Shown here: one piece after another, positions 10,008-18,772 of the stretch
Numbering within the stretch: position 1 is the first letter of the stretch
How the letters are laid out: every line of letters begins with the position of its first letter
Notes under the pieces: model-generated
What the model was told of the DNA's origin: nothing
Seen by the model: the letters and a program-made list of their open reading frames with translations, nothing else
The model's database searches: none
IMG/VR virus record: IMGVR_UViG_3300021598_000839
Span: 1 to 21,369 of that record
Strand: one strand, 5' to 3'
DNA from: a virus
DNA length: 21,369 nt
Translations under genes and position numbers: made by a program

Positions 10008-10696
10008 TTGACGAATTTATTTTTCCCGAATGTAATCGGTATTTTAAAAAAGATCTTGATAATCTAAGATATAAGTTTGATGGTGTAGAAACAATTGAGA
10101 ATAACTATTCTCAAGCTTTTCAGGATATGTTTGCTCTTAGCATTCTTAATGGAAAGAAAAATGGAACCTATGTTGAGATAGGTGGAGATCATGCTGTAAT
10201 TATTAGCAACACCTATCTGCTAGAATCTAAATTTGATTGGACAGGCGTTTCTTTCGAAATTGATCCAGAAAAAGTTAATGGATATAATTCGATTAGAAAA
10301 AACAAATGTGTATGTGCAAATGCTCTAGAGGTTGACTTTAAAAAGATTTTTGAAGAAAGAAATCTTCCAAAGCAAATTGATTATCTTCAGGTAGATATAG
10401 AACCTGCTTGGCAAACATTGAATGCTTTAAAGGCTATTCCACTTGATGAATACAGATTTTCTGTTATTACTTATGAAACCGATCTTTATAAAGACGGTCC
10501 AGAACCACAAGAAGAAGCAATGCAACTTCTTACCTCATATGGATATGAATTGGTAGTTAGAAATGTTGCAAATTTGAACAATCCTTATGAAGATTGGTAT
10601 ATTGATCCAAAAGCAGTTGATAGTGAAATTGTAAAACTATTCAAACAACCTGGTAGGTTGTCTAAAGAAAGCACTGATTGTATATTTGGAAATTAA
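10004..10696 (+). CDS. FkbM-type methyltransferase 1
   Basis: 230 residues with the FkbM methyltransferase signature: YSQAFQDMFALSI, then NGTYVEIGG (a variant SAM-binding motif I), SNTYLLE and GVSFEID (binding the ribose), then YLQVDIEP and FSVITYETD at the end of later strands. In this family such enzymes O-methylate sugars or natural products. Here a hydroxyl on the phage-encoded glycan is the likely target. The start at ATG 10004 overlaps the previous stop, with GGAAG (9994-9998) upstream. The glycine-rich motif has IGGDH instead of the common IGAxDG, so the site may be altered. Confidence 0.75.
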   Translation: MIDEFIFPECNRYFKKDLDNLRYKFDGVETIENNYSQAFQDMFALSILNGKKNGTYVEIGGDHAVIISNTYLLESKFDWTGVSFEIDPEKVNGYNSIRKNKCVCANALEVDFKKIFEERNLPKQIDYLQVDIEPAWQTLNALKAIPLDEYRFSVITYETDLYKDGPEPQEEAMQLLTSYGYELVVRNVANLNNPYEDWYIDPKAVDSEIVKLFKQPGRLSKESTDCIFGN

Positions 10697-10697
10697 A

Positions 10698-11324
10698 ATG
10701 ATTATTAGTCTTGGGTCTATAATTAGAAAATACGACATCAATATTTCTGGTGTTATCCATGTTGGTGGACACATTGGACAAGAAATGCAGTCTTATAAAG
10801 ACAACAATATTAATAATCTTATTGTCTTTGAACCTCAAAAAGAACCATTTGCAAAATTGTCTAAAGTTGCAAAATCAATGAATTTTGAAAATTTAGAATT
10901 GCATAATGTAGCATTAGGGACTGAAAACAAAACCGTAGAAATGCATTGTAATATTGACGGATTGTGTAGTTCTATTTTAAAACCAAAACATGTTCTGGTT
11001 CAATATCCAGATATTACTTTTGATTCTACTGAAACTGTAGAAATGGTTACAATGGATTCTATAATTCCAGAGGATCATTCTTACAATTTTATTAATATGG
11101 ATACCCAAGGGTATGAACTCGAAGTTTTAAAAGGAGCTACTACAACTCTTAATAAAATTGATTATGTGTATACTGAAGTTAATAATACTGAAGTTTACGA
11201 AAATAATGCTATGATAGAAGATATTGATGAATTTCTAAAATCATATAATATGACCAGAGTTGAAACTGATTGGATAGGTGGAACTTGGGGAGATGCATTC
11301 TATATTAATAAGGACCTTATATGA
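10698..11324 (+). CDS. FkbM-type methyltransferase 2
   Basis: 208 residues. VIHVGGHIGQE (motif I, near residues 19-29), NLIVFEPQ (acidic Glu at the end of strand 2), the MDSII/FINMDTQGYELEVLKGA block and DYVYTEVN are standard FkbM features. This subfamily differs clearly from the preceding methyltransferase, so the operon encodes two dissimilar enzymes that could methylate two positions or two sugars. It starts one base after the previous stop at ATG 10698, and its end overlaps the next start (ATGA at 11321). Confidence 0.85.
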   Translation: MIISLGSIIRKYDINISGVIHVGGHIGQEMQSYKDNNINNLIVFEPQKEPFAKLSKVAKSMNFENLELHNVALGTENKTVEMHCNIDGLCSSILKPKHVLVQYPDITFDSTETVEMVTMDSIIPEDHSYNFINMDTQGYELEVLKGATTTLNKIDYVYTEVNNTEVYENNAMIEDIDEFLKSYNMTRVETDWIGGTWGDAFYINKDLI

Positions 11325-12109
11325 GTATACTTTACACTATCAGTAATTGGTACGGGAGACTTGGAAATAATATCCAACAGATTTGTAATGGAATAATTTT
11401 TTCAGAAATTAATGATTCTGGATTTTTTACTCCTCCTCACGAACTAATTGATCAAATTATTTTCAATCAGAGAAATCAAACAATGGTTAGGCCCTCTAGG
11501 TTTTTCCATTATAATACTGAAAATAAAGATTTTGAGATTGATATAAATTATCTCTATAAAAATATGAGAAGGGTTGCAAAGGAGTATGTAATTAATAAAT
11601 TTAAATTCTCGATAAAGGATCCTTTTGATGAAGATACTTTAGTTATTCATATCCGTAGTGGTGATATTTTTGCACATGAACATAATCCACCTCATGACTA
11701 TGTTCCAAATCCTCTGGTATACTATTTAAATCTTATTGAAGAATATGAAAAAGTTATAGTTGTTACTGAACCTGACAACTATAATCCAATCATAGATGAA
11801 TTGAGAAAAAATAATAAAGTTACAATTCAATCTTCTAATGTTTCTGATGATTTTTCTACTCTTTTGAGAGCAAAAAATTTAGCTTCCTCTGGTGTAGGAA
11901 CTTTTGCAGTTGCAGCTGCTCTGTGTTCAAATAATATTAAAAAATTTTACTGTACAAATTTATATCTTGATGAGCACTTAAATCCGGAAATGTTATATGA
12001 AACTGATATATCTGTTTATATGATGGAGTTAAATGACTATATTAATCTTAAAGAATGGAAAAACAATGAAGAACAACGTAAATTCATTTTGGAGTATAAG
12101 ATTAAATGA
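11321..12109 (+). CDS. Distant GT11-like glycosyltransferase
   Basis: 262 residues with the two key elements of the GT11/GT23 fucosyltransferase fold: YGRLGNNIQQI (11-21) and VIHIRSGD (108-115). Later, ASSGVGTFAVAAAL near residues 189-202 stands where GT11 enzymes have the Ser-rich ANSSxSWWG motif, but without the Trp pair. It therefore probably uses a GDP-sugar but belongs to a divergent branch. It overlaps both neighbours by four bases. Linkage and acceptor are unknown. Confidence 0.7.
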   Translation: MSILYTISNWYGRLGNNIQQICNGIIFSEINDSGFFTPPHELIDQIIFNQRNQTMVRPSRFFHYNTENKDFEIDINYLYKNMRRVAKEYVINKFKFSIKDPFDEDTLVIHIRSGDIFAHEHNPPHDYVPNPLVYYLNLIEEYEKVIVVTEPDNYNPIIDELRKNNKVTIQSSNVSDDFSTLLRAKNLASSGVGTFAVAAALCSNNIKKFYCTNLYLDEHLNPEMLYETDISVYMMELNDYINLKEWKNNEEQRKFILEYKIK

Positions 12110-12963
12110 AAATTTTTGATTCCGTAATTTTCTTTAACGAATTAGATCTTCTGGAAATTAGGTTAAATGTACTTAATGATTTTGTGGATTATTTTGTAAT
12201 CACAGAGTCTCCTTGGACAGTTAGTGGAAATTCTAAACCACTTTTTTATCTTGAGAACAAGGAAAGATTTTCTAAGTTTAATCACAAGATTATTCATAAT
12301 ATTACCGAAGAAATTCCAAATGATTATTCCGACTATATGGAAAAGCGGAAATATCATACTCCAATGAAAGAAAATGATAATGGAGGAAATCCATATTATC
12401 AATATCCTATTAGATTTCAAAGAGCAATATTTAATAGAGATTCCAGCATTTATGGTGCAATAAAGGGTGGAATAAACAACGAAGATATTATAATTACGAG
12501 TGATGTTGATGAAGTTCCAAATCCTTTAATTTTTGAAAACTTAGATTGGTTTGATAAAAATAATCATTATGTGTGCCTTCAAAGAGCATTCTATTACAAA
12601 TTGAACTATCTTTATCAAGAAAATTGGATGGGATCTAGAATTTGTAGTTTTGAAAAACTGTCAGAATCTTCTGTTGATATGCTTAGAAACAATCACAAAG
12701 ATTCTTATAAAATTGAAGACGGCGGATGGCATTGGAGTTTCTTTGGTGATGCTGATAATTTTAGAGCAAAACTTTCTGCATATGAACATACCGAAAACAA
12801 TACAGAAGAAATTACTTCTACTGCTGAGAAGAAAATAGAAGAAGGTATTGATCCTTTTGGTAGACCAATTCAAATAACAACCGTGCCTATTGATAGTTCA
12901 TACCCAGAATATATCATTAATAATCAAGAAAAATATTCTAATTTTATTAAACCATGGAATTGA
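12106..12963 (+). CDS. GT17-like glycosyltransferase
   Basis: 285 residues resembling the GT17 family (eukaryotic MGAT3, beta-1,4-GlcNAc transferase). The start FDSVIFFNELDLLEIRL (4-20), FVITESPWTVSGNSKPL (30-46), the metal-binding SDVDEVP (132-138) with its DxD, and GGWHWSFFG near 207-215 are the characteristic blocks. It would use a nucleotide sugar with a divalent cation; bacterial and phage members are poorly characterised. It overlaps the previous gene by four bases and the next by ten. Confidence 0.82.
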   Translation: MKIFDSVIFFNELDLLEIRLNVLNDFVDYFVITESPWTVSGNSKPLFYLENKERFSKFNHKIIHNITEEIPNDYSDYMEKRKYHTPMKENDNGGNPYYQYPIRFQRAIFNRDSSIYGAIKGGINNEDIIITSDVDEVPNPLIFENLDWFDKNNHYVCLQRAFYYKLNYLYQENWMGSRICSFEKLSESSVDMLRNNHKDSYKIEDGGWHWSFFGDADNFRAKLSAYEHTENNTEEITSTAEKKIEEGIDPFGRPIQITTVPIDSSYPEYIINNQEKYSNFIKPWN

Positions 12964-13904
12964 TTGAGGGTATAGAGCTTTCAAAATTATGTGATTATTC
13001 CTTCGGAGATCAATCTGGTCAATGGGGGAATATTTTTACATCTTTTATGAAAGATGCAAATTTATTAAATTTAGAATTTGTAGAGAAGGTTTTTGAAATT
13101 AAAAAGAGCAGAGATTATATGACTCTGTTCATTGATAATATTCGTTTATATAAAAGGCATATTGTAGAGGTTAAAGATTCTGATAGACCTTATGTTGAAG
13201 GTCTTATGGAAAAGAGTGATCTGTTAAGATTATGTTCTAATTTTCCTGATATGAGATTTATCATTTTTACTAATCTTGAAGATACTCCTATTGATGAGCA
13301 TATTTTTGAATCAATACCAGATAATGTTCTTTGCATTAGTGCGGTAAATGCTATTGCTAACGGAGGAAAGGTAATTCCAGCTCCTTATGGTTTGCAGAGA
13401 GCAATGAGTCAGAACGATAGTAGAATACTTGATATAAAGAGTTCTATGAGACTTTTGCCAAAAAATCCGCCTGGACTTTTATATGTTAGTCATAGCGAAT
13501 CTACAAATATTGAAAGGGTAGGCATTAAAGGTATTTTTAAAAATGAATCATGGGCAGAAGTGCATGAAGAAAGAGTTCCTTATTCTGTATTTTTATATAA
13601 TCTTAGTCAGTCTAAGTTTATGATTTGTCCTATCGGAAATGCTATCGATTGTCATAGGAATTGGGAAGTTCTTTATATGAGAAGAGTCCCAATAATAAAA
13701 AATCATCCTTATCTGAATAAATTATTCAATGGATATCCAGTGTTGTTTGTGGATGATTATAAAGAAGTGACGAAGCAACTTTTAGAAGACAATGAAGATT
13801 TGTTTATTAAAGCACAGACCATGGATTTATCTCAATTGACACTTCCAACTTTTTTTGATAATATTGTAAATAAAGCTTTAAGTGGAGAATATGTTAGTAA
13901 ATGA
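12954..13904 (+). CDS. Exostosin-like (GT47-type) glycosyltransferase
   Basis: 316 residues. The C-terminal half carries CPIGNAIDCHRNWEVLYMRR followed by VPII (225-248), the pattern of GT-B enzymes where a His-Arg-x-Trp-Glu motif binds the nucleotide sugar in the exostosin (GT47) and related families. The N-terminal half has no clear motif. The SYVSHSES-like stretch (LLYVSHSEST, 175-184) marks the beginning of the second Rossmann domain. It begins ten bases before the previous gene ends. The donor sugar is unknown. Confidence 0.7.
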   Translation: MELIEGIELSKLCDYSFGDQSGQWGNIFTSFMKDANLLNLEFVEKVFEIKKSRDYMTLFIDNIRLYKRHIVEVKDSDRPYVEGLMEKSDLLRLCSNFPDMRFIIFTNLEDTPIDEHIFESIPDNVLCISAVNAIANGGKVIPAPYGLQRAMSQNDSRILDIKSSMRLLPKNPPGLLYVSHSESTNIERVGIKGIFKNESWAEVHEERVPYSVFLYNLSQSKFMICPIGNAIDCHRNWEVLYMRRVPIIKNHPYLNKLFNGYPVLFVDDYKEVTKQLLEDNEDLFIKAQTMDLSQLTLPTFFDNIVNKALSGEYVSK

Positions 13905-14877
13905 AATGTATCTTGGGTCTGGTCTTGGTAATCAGATTTGGGCATCTGTTGTAACCCGTATCATTGCAGAAAAATTGGGATATGAATATGGGATTAAAGG
14001 CAAAGAACTTTGGAAAGGAAATGGATGGATGAAATATTTTTGGGGTAAAGAAGTTATTGGTGGATCTGGTCCAGATGGAGGACCTCCTGATACTCTCCCA
14101 GAAGGAATTGAATTTTGGTATCGCGAACGACAAGAAGGACATTATAAGGAAGGTCGTCATCAACATGATATGAACCCAATTGACCATGGACTTTTCTTCC
14201 TTCCTGATAATACTAAAATCGATGGAACATTTCAAAATATGTTATACATCGAAGATCGTCGTGATGATATTAGAGTGTGGTGCAAAGTTGATGAAGATAA
14301 AGTTATTACTGACTACTCTGCAGATGATATTTGTGTAATTCATTTTCGTGGTGGAGATTATTCCACTGGATTTTCCTTTCTGCCTCCCCATTACTACCAA
14401 ATGGCAATCGAAAGAATGAGGGATAGGAGAAGAGATATGAAATTTGTGATCGTTACTGACGATCTAGAACTAGCAAGAAAACACATTCCCGGAATTGAAG
14501 TTGTTGGTGCTGCAGTTTCTAATGAACCAGGAGGACCAGATTATAAAATCGGTTGGTATCAAATGAAAGGAGGACCACTATCAATTGACTATACTATTTT
14601 GCACACAGCAAAAAATGTAATTATGTCTTCCTCTACGTTTTCATTTTGGCCTGTTTGGTTGTCTACAGAACTTAAAAATATTATTGTTCCAATGTATTGG
14701 TTTGATTGGAATACCTCTGATGGTTGGTGGAGACCTGTAGATTCAATTGTTCCTGAGTGGACTTATATGGATAGAGATGGTAAAGTTAAATTGGGTGAAG
14801 ACTGTTGGCAAGAATACCGTAAATATAGTCATGTAATTAATCCTGAAACTTCTGGTGTTTTGGTTAAATATGAATAA
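13891..14877 (+). CDS. GT11-like glycosyltransferase, divergent, with a large insertion
   Basis: 328 residues. GSGLGNQIWASVVTRIIAE (9-27) matches the GT11 N-terminal motif, CVIHFRGGDY (148-157) the HxRxxD donor-binding motif and MSSSTFSFWPVWLS (245-258) the C-terminal Ser/Trp motif. A Gly/Trp/Pro-rich stretch (about 40-110) between the first two is longer than usual. I choose ATG 13891; GTG 13882 and ATG 13906 are alternatives, and GGAG at 13884-13887 is rather close. It overlaps the previous gene by 14 bases. It probably uses a GDP-sugar, like the other GT11-type enzymes of the cluster. Confidence 0.75.
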   Translation: MLVNEMYLGSGLGNQIWASVVTRIIAEKLGYEYGIKGKELWKGNGWMKYFWGKEVIGGSGPDGGPPDTLPEGIEFWYRERQEGHYKEGRHQHDMNPIDHGLFFLPDNTKIDGTFQNMLYIEDRRDDIRVWCKVDEDKVITDYSADDICVIHFRGGDYSTGFSFLPPHYYQMAIERMRDRRRDMKFVIVTDDLELARKHIPGIEVVGAAVSNEPGGPDYKIGWYQMKGGPLSIDYTILHTAKNVIMSSSTFSFWPVWLSTELKNIIVPMYWFDWNTSDGWWRPVDSIVPEWTYMDRDGKVKLGEDCWQEYRKYSHVINPETSGVLVKYE

Positions 14878-15547
14878 GATTAGTCTTCCAAATGTAACTC
14901 TTTTTTGCATTTCTTCTAACAATATTCCAGGTGCTCTCTATGCTCTGCAAAAAAGTATGGAGGGTATATCCTTTGGAAAAGTAAAATTAATTACCCACGA
15001 GTATCCTGGTAATCTTCCTGAAGGAATTGAGTTTTCTAAATGCTATAAGATAGAATCAATCCATGATTATAATTATTATTGCATCTATAATCTCACTAAA
15101 CATATTGACACTGATTATTGTCTACTTGTTCAACCGGATGGGTATGTTATTAGACCGTGGAACTGGGACAACACCTGGTTTAACTACGACTACATTGGAG
15201 CACCATGGAGATGGGAAGAGGCGTCATTTGTGACTCCATTTGGCGAACATATTTCAGTTGGTAATGGTGGGTTTAGTTTTAGAAGTAAAAAACTTTTAGA
15301 TGTTCCTACCAAAGTTCAAGTACCTTGGGATGTGAATAAAGGAAATTTTTATAAGCATTTTGGGTATGGGTCAACTTCAGAAGACGGAAATATATGTGTT
15401 CATAACAGACATATATACGAAGAACAAGGATGCAAGTTTGCTCCTATAGAAGTTGCAGCAAAATTCTCTAAAGAAAGACATATATCTCCATATCATGACG
15501 GCATAGAGACTTTTGGATTTCATTTTTTTGTTCAAGATATTATTTGA
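14870..15547 (+). CDS. DUF5672-like putative glycosyltransferase
   Basis: 225 residues with the layout of DUF5672 proteins. NVTLFCISSNN opens the protein, a helix with an ALYALQKS pattern follows, then CLLVQPDGYVIRPWNW (84-99), YDYIGAPW (106-113) and VGNGGFSFRSKKLL (130-143). These resemble GT-A folds in which the QxDG loop replaces the DxD. Such genes usually sit among glycosyltransferases, as here. Biochemical function is not established, so transfer activity is inferred. It overlaps the previous stop by eight bases. Confidence 0.72.
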   Translation: MNKISLPNVTLFCISSNNIPGALYALQKSMEGISFGKVKLITHEYPGNLPEGIEFSKCYKIESIHDYNYYCIYNLTKHIDTDYCLLVQPDGYVIRPWNWDNTWFNYDYIGAPWRWEEASFVTPFGEHISVGNGGFSFRSKKLLDVPTKVQVPWDVNKGNFYKHFGYGSTSEDGNICVHNRHIYEEQGCKFAPIEVAAKFSKERHISPYHDGIETFGFHFFVQDII

Positions 15548-15554
15548 GGTAAAC

Positions 15555-16328
15555 ATGATTGGATATAATCACTTAGGTCGTAATGGAAGACTTGGAAATC
15601 AAATGTTTCAATATGCGGCATTGAAAGGAATTGCTTCAAAGCATAATTATGATTATTGTATTCCCCCAAGCGAATTTAAAAATGAAAATATCGATCATCA
15701 ATTATTTGAAGCTTTTGAACTTTCATCTTTAAAGCATGTTGAAATGCTTGGTGCAGTTTATACTGAGGAAAAATCTTTTACATTTGATGAAGATTTATTT
15801 GAGAATTGTTCTGATAATGTAAATCTATATGGTTTTTTCCAAACTGAAAAATATTTCAAGCATATTGAAAATCAAATTCGGAAAGATTTCATTTTTGTAA
15901 ATGATATTTGGAATCCTTGTAAGGAAGTGTTTACTTTTGATGAAGCTTTATCTCTTCATATCCGCAGAACAGATTATGTGGAGAAGCAAAATTATCATCC
16001 ATTGTGCCCTCTAGAATATTATGAAGAAGCATTAAATAAAATGCCAAAGGATATTCCAGTTCTCATTTTTTCCGATGATCCAGAATGGTGCAAAAAACAA
16101 GAACTCTTTCAACCAGATAGATTCCTCATTTCAGAATCTAATAATAATCTTGTTGACATGTGTTTAATGACTATGTGCAATTATCACATTATTGCAAATA
16201 GTTCTTTTAGTTGGTGGGGAGCATGGCTCTCTGATAGTAAGAAGATTATTGCACCTAAAGTTTGGTTTGGACCTAGTGCAAATCTTGATGATAGTGATCT
16301 TGTTCCAGAATCTTGGGAAAGAATATAA
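15555..16328 (+). CDS. GT11 family (alpha-1,2-fucosyltransferase-type) glycosyltransferase 2
   Basis: 257 residues and a clear paralogue of the enzyme at 8146-9015. It starts with GRLGNQMFQYAALKG (11-25), then has HIRRTD (135-140), FSDDPEW (172-178) and ANSSFSWWGAWL (214-225), and the two share patches such as NYDxCIPP and VxLYGFFQxEKYFK. It is shorter by about 30 residues, mostly between the second and third motifs. ATG 15555 has GAGGT at 15546-15550; the frame upstream overlaps the previous gene and is not used. The two copies have diverged considerably at the DNA level, so they likely act on different acceptors. Confidence 0.9.
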   Translation: MIGYNHLGRNGRLGNQMFQYAALKGIASKHNYDYCIPPSEFKNENIDHQLFEAFELSSLKHVEMLGAVYTEEKSFTFDEDLFENCSDNVNLYGFFQTEKYFKHIENQIRKDFIFVNDIWNPCKEVFTFDEALSLHIRRTDYVEKQNYHPLCPLEYYEEALNKMPKDIPVLIFSDDPEWCKKQELFQPDRFLISESNNNLVDMCLMTMCNYHIIANSSFSWWGAWLSDSKKIIAPKVWFGPSANLDDSDLVPESWERI

Positions 16329-17089
16329 TGTCTTGTAAATTTTCTATTGCGATTCCTACCCATGATCGGGGGGAAGTTGGTACTGTTTGGTTGAGGGAAC
16401 TTTTTGAGTCTTTAAAAATTCAAACTTTTAGAGATTTTGATATTGTAATTTCTGATCAAAGTAAAAATGATAGTATATTGGATGTTTGTAAAGACTATTC
16501 TGAAGACTTCGAATTTACGTATATAAAGTATCAAGGATCTGTTCCTTGCGAAAATATAAATATTGCTCTAGAAAATTGTTCTGGAGACATTATTAAAATA
16601 ATGTTTTCAGATGATATTTTTGTTAGAGAAGACGCTCTTGATATAATTCAAAAAGAATATGAAAAAACTAATTGTAAATGGGCATTCAGTGGATTTTGTG
16701 GTACAAAAGATGGAAAAACTTTTTATGACCATAAAGTTCCACAATGGACTGACTATATGTTAGAGGGTCGAAATCTTTTAAGTAGTCCTTCAGTCGTTTC
16801 TTTTCTAAATGAAGTTAAAGTAGATTTTGATGAAAATTTAAAACTGCTATTGGACACTGATTTTTATCATAGAATGAGATGGGAAAATGGTCTCCCACAC
16901 ATTATAGAAGATGTACTAGTTGCTAATAGAGATCATGACAATAGAATAAGCAGTCACACTACTTCACAATATGATGCTGTTATTGAACACCCAGAAGGAA
17001 ATTGGTTAATTAATACCAGAGAATATAATTATATTCAAGAAAAATATAAGGAATTTGTACAAACAAGAAGATATCCAGATGAAAAATGA
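16328..17089 (+). CDS. GT2 family glycosyltransferase
   Basis: 253 residues. FSIAIPTHDRGE (5-16) is the GT2 nucleotide-binding start, FDIVISDQSKND (37-48) carries the conserved Asp, and GDIIKIMFSDDIF (86-98) has the SDD metal-binding motif (94-96). LLLDTDFYHRMRWENG follows, matching the acceptor-side region. It would be an inverting, metal-dependent enzyme adding a hexose or similar sugar. The start ATG 16328 overlaps the previous stop by one base with GGGAAAG upstream. The specific sugar is unknown. Confidence 0.85.
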   Translation: MSCKFSIAIPTHDRGEVGTVWLRELFESLKIQTFRDFDIVISDQSKNDSILDVCKDYSEDFEFTYIKYQGSVPCENINIALENCSGDIIKIMFSDDIFVREDALDIIQKEYEKTNCKWAFSGFCGTKDGKTFYDHKVPQWTDYMLEGRNLLSSPSVVSFLNEVKVDFDENLKLLLDTDFYHRMRWENGLPHIIEDVLVANRDHDNRISSHTTSQYDAVIEHPEGNWLINTREYNYIQEKYKEFVQTRRYPDEK

Positions 17090-17900
17090 TCTTTCTAAAG
17101 CAACATTTATAATACCAATTCAAATTGAATCTGAAGATAGACTTAGAAATGTTATAACAACGACAGCTTTTCTATTGGAAAATTTTGATACTAATATCAT
17201 TATAAAAGAAGTCGATACTACCTCGAAGTTTCAAGACGTTGCTCTACCAATATTAAAAGATGTAGTAGAATCTGATATTAATATTCTTCATATTTTTGAG
17301 CATTCAAAAGGATCTGAATTCCATAGACAGAAAATTTTGAATGAAATGATATCACAATCTAAAACTAAAATCGTAGTAAATTATGATTGCGATGTTCTAC
17401 TTCCATTGGATTCATATCTAAGTGCATATAACAAAATATTGAATGAAGAGTGTGATATTGTATACCCTTATGGTCAAGGAATGTATCAAAGACAGGTTAA
17501 AGCAACTGATGAAATTGTTTCTGCTTTTCTAGAAACTTCTGATTATAAAATTCTTGATAGTCATTCATCGGAGCATACCTCTGATTTTGGATGGGTTCAG
17601 TTTTTTGATCGGCAGGTCTATATTGATGGCGGAATGGAAAACGAAAACTTTGTGGCATATGCCCCAGAAGATAAAGAGAGATTTTACAGATTTTCTACGT
17701 TAGGTTATAATATTTGTAGAATCAAAAATTTAGTATATCATTTAGAACATGCTAGAGGAATTAATTCTTGGTTTAACAACCCTCATATGAATTCTAATAA
17801 TTTAGAATGGGAAAAAATTAGCACAATGGACAAAGACCAACTAATCGAGTATTATTCAAAACAGGATTATTTAAAAAAGTATAACAATGGACAAAAATAA
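17079..17900 (+). CDS. Galactosyltransferase-like GT-A enzyme
   Basis: 273 residues. ATFIIPIQIESEDRLRNV opens a GT-A fold, KIVVNYDCDVLLP has the DxD-type DCD (103-105), and IDGGMENENFVAYAPEDKER (182-201) resembles the acceptor and metal loop (GGxxExxxxxxxED) of beta-1,4-galactosyltransferases and chondroitin-synthase-type enzymes. It is followed by a His-rich VYHLEHARG. The start at ATG 17079 overlaps the previous gene by 11 bases. It may transfer galactose or GalNAc, but assignment rests on motif layout only. Confidence 0.7.
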   Translation: MKNDLSKATFIIPIQIESEDRLRNVITTTAFLLENFDTNIIIKEVDTTSKFQDVALPILKDVVESDINILHIFEHSKGSEFHRQKILNEMISQSKTKIVVNYDCDVLLPLDSYLSAYNKILNEECDIVYPYGQGMYQRQVKATDEIVSAFLETSDYKILDSHSSEHTSDFGWVQFFDRQVYIDGGMENENFVAYAPEDKERFYRFSTLGYNICRIKNLVYHLEHARGINSWFNNPHMNSNNLEWEKISTMDKDQLIEYYSKQDYLKKYNNGQK

Positions 17901-18675
17901 ATCTATATTCAAATTAAAAAATATTGGACCAATATACTATATTAATCTGGACGGACAACCAGAAAGAGATCAGTATATGAAATCTCAATTTGAATATTGG
18001 AATGTTACCAATTATAATAGAGTTTCTGCTTATGACGGAAGGGATGATGATCTGAGTGATATTATATCAGGAAAATATCCCGACAATATGACATCTGGGG
18101 AAATTGGTTGTGTAACGTCTCATTTGAAAGCTATCAGGCATTGGTACGAAAACTCAGATTCTCCATATGCTATTATCATGGAGGATGATTGTAATTTAGA
18201 TCTTGTTCGATACTGGAATTTTACTTGGGATGATTTTTATGCTCATATTCCCTACGATTGGGATGTGGTTCAGATCGCTATTATTTGCACAGGTGATATT
18301 CATGTAAAACTTCATAAAAGATTTGTCAACGATTTTTCTACTGCGTGTTATCTTATTACTCGCCATCATGCAGAAAAACTTTTAAAATTTCATGTTAGAG
18401 GAGAAAAGTATAAACTCGATAATGGTTGTAAACCACGACCTGTTGCAGATGATTTGATTTATAATACCGGAAATACTTACTCAATACCTCTTTTATTGTA
18501 TAGAATTGAATTGGGTTCTTCAATTCATCCTGAGCATATAGATGCAATTCATAGAGGAAATTATGAAGCATTAAATCAATTTTGGAGTCAGCGTGGATCT
18601 GATATCGATATAAAAGAGTATATGGATTATGATCCATATCTCGGCAGAATAACCCAAAATTCTTCTGCTCAATGA
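17887..18675 (+). CDS. GT25 family (LPS-type) glycosyltransferase
   Basis: 262 residues. PIYYINLDGQPER (15-27) is the typical GT25 opening, GEIGCVTSHLKAIRHW (71-86) the second conserved block, and AIIMEDDC (95-102) supplies the acidic metal-binding site. STACYLITRHHAEKLL matches the later block. GT25 enzymes, such as bacterial lipooligosaccharide galactosyltransferases, use UDP-sugars in the cytoplasm. It overlaps the previous gene by 14 bases and is the last gene of the glycan operon. There is no terminator before the porin promoter that follows it. Confidence 0.87.
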   Translation: MDKNKSIFKLKNIGPIYYINLDGQPERDQYMKSQFEYWNVTNYNRVSAYDGRDDDLSDIISGKYPDNMTSGEIGCVTSHLKAIRHWYENSDSPYAIIMEDDCNLDLVRYWNFTWDDFYAHIPYDWDVVQIAIICTGDIHVKLHKRFVNDFSTACYLITRHHAEKLLKFHVRGEKYKLDNGCKPRPVADDLIYNTGNTYSIPLLLYRIELGSSIHPEHIDAIHRGNYEALNQFWSQRGSDIDIKEYMDYDPYLGRITQNSSAQ

Positions 18676-18679
18676 GACC

Positions 18680-18708
18680 TTGACAAAGGTAAAGAAAGTC
18701 TGTATACT
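18680..18708 (+). promoter_or_regulatory. Strong sigma70-type promoter for the porin gene
   Basis: Consensus TTGACA (18680-18685), a 17-base spacer and TATACT (18703-18708). A start near 18715 would give a leader of about 60 bases. Confidence 0.68.
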
Positions 18709-18718
18709 AAATAAGTAC

Positions 18719-18743
18719 TTAAGAATTCAGTTGTAATTCTTAA
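18719..18743 (+). promoter_or_regulatory. 9-bp stem-loop in the porin leader
   Basis: TTAAGAATT (18719-18727) and AATTCTTAA (18735-18743) form a perfect stem with loop CAGTTGT, at the very 5' end of the expected transcript. Such a 5' stem could protect the mRNA from decay or serve as operator DNA. The start codon 30 bases on has no clear Shine-Dalgarno. Confidence 0.5.
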
Positions 18744-18772
18744 CATTTGTCCTATAGTACATAAACATTTTT

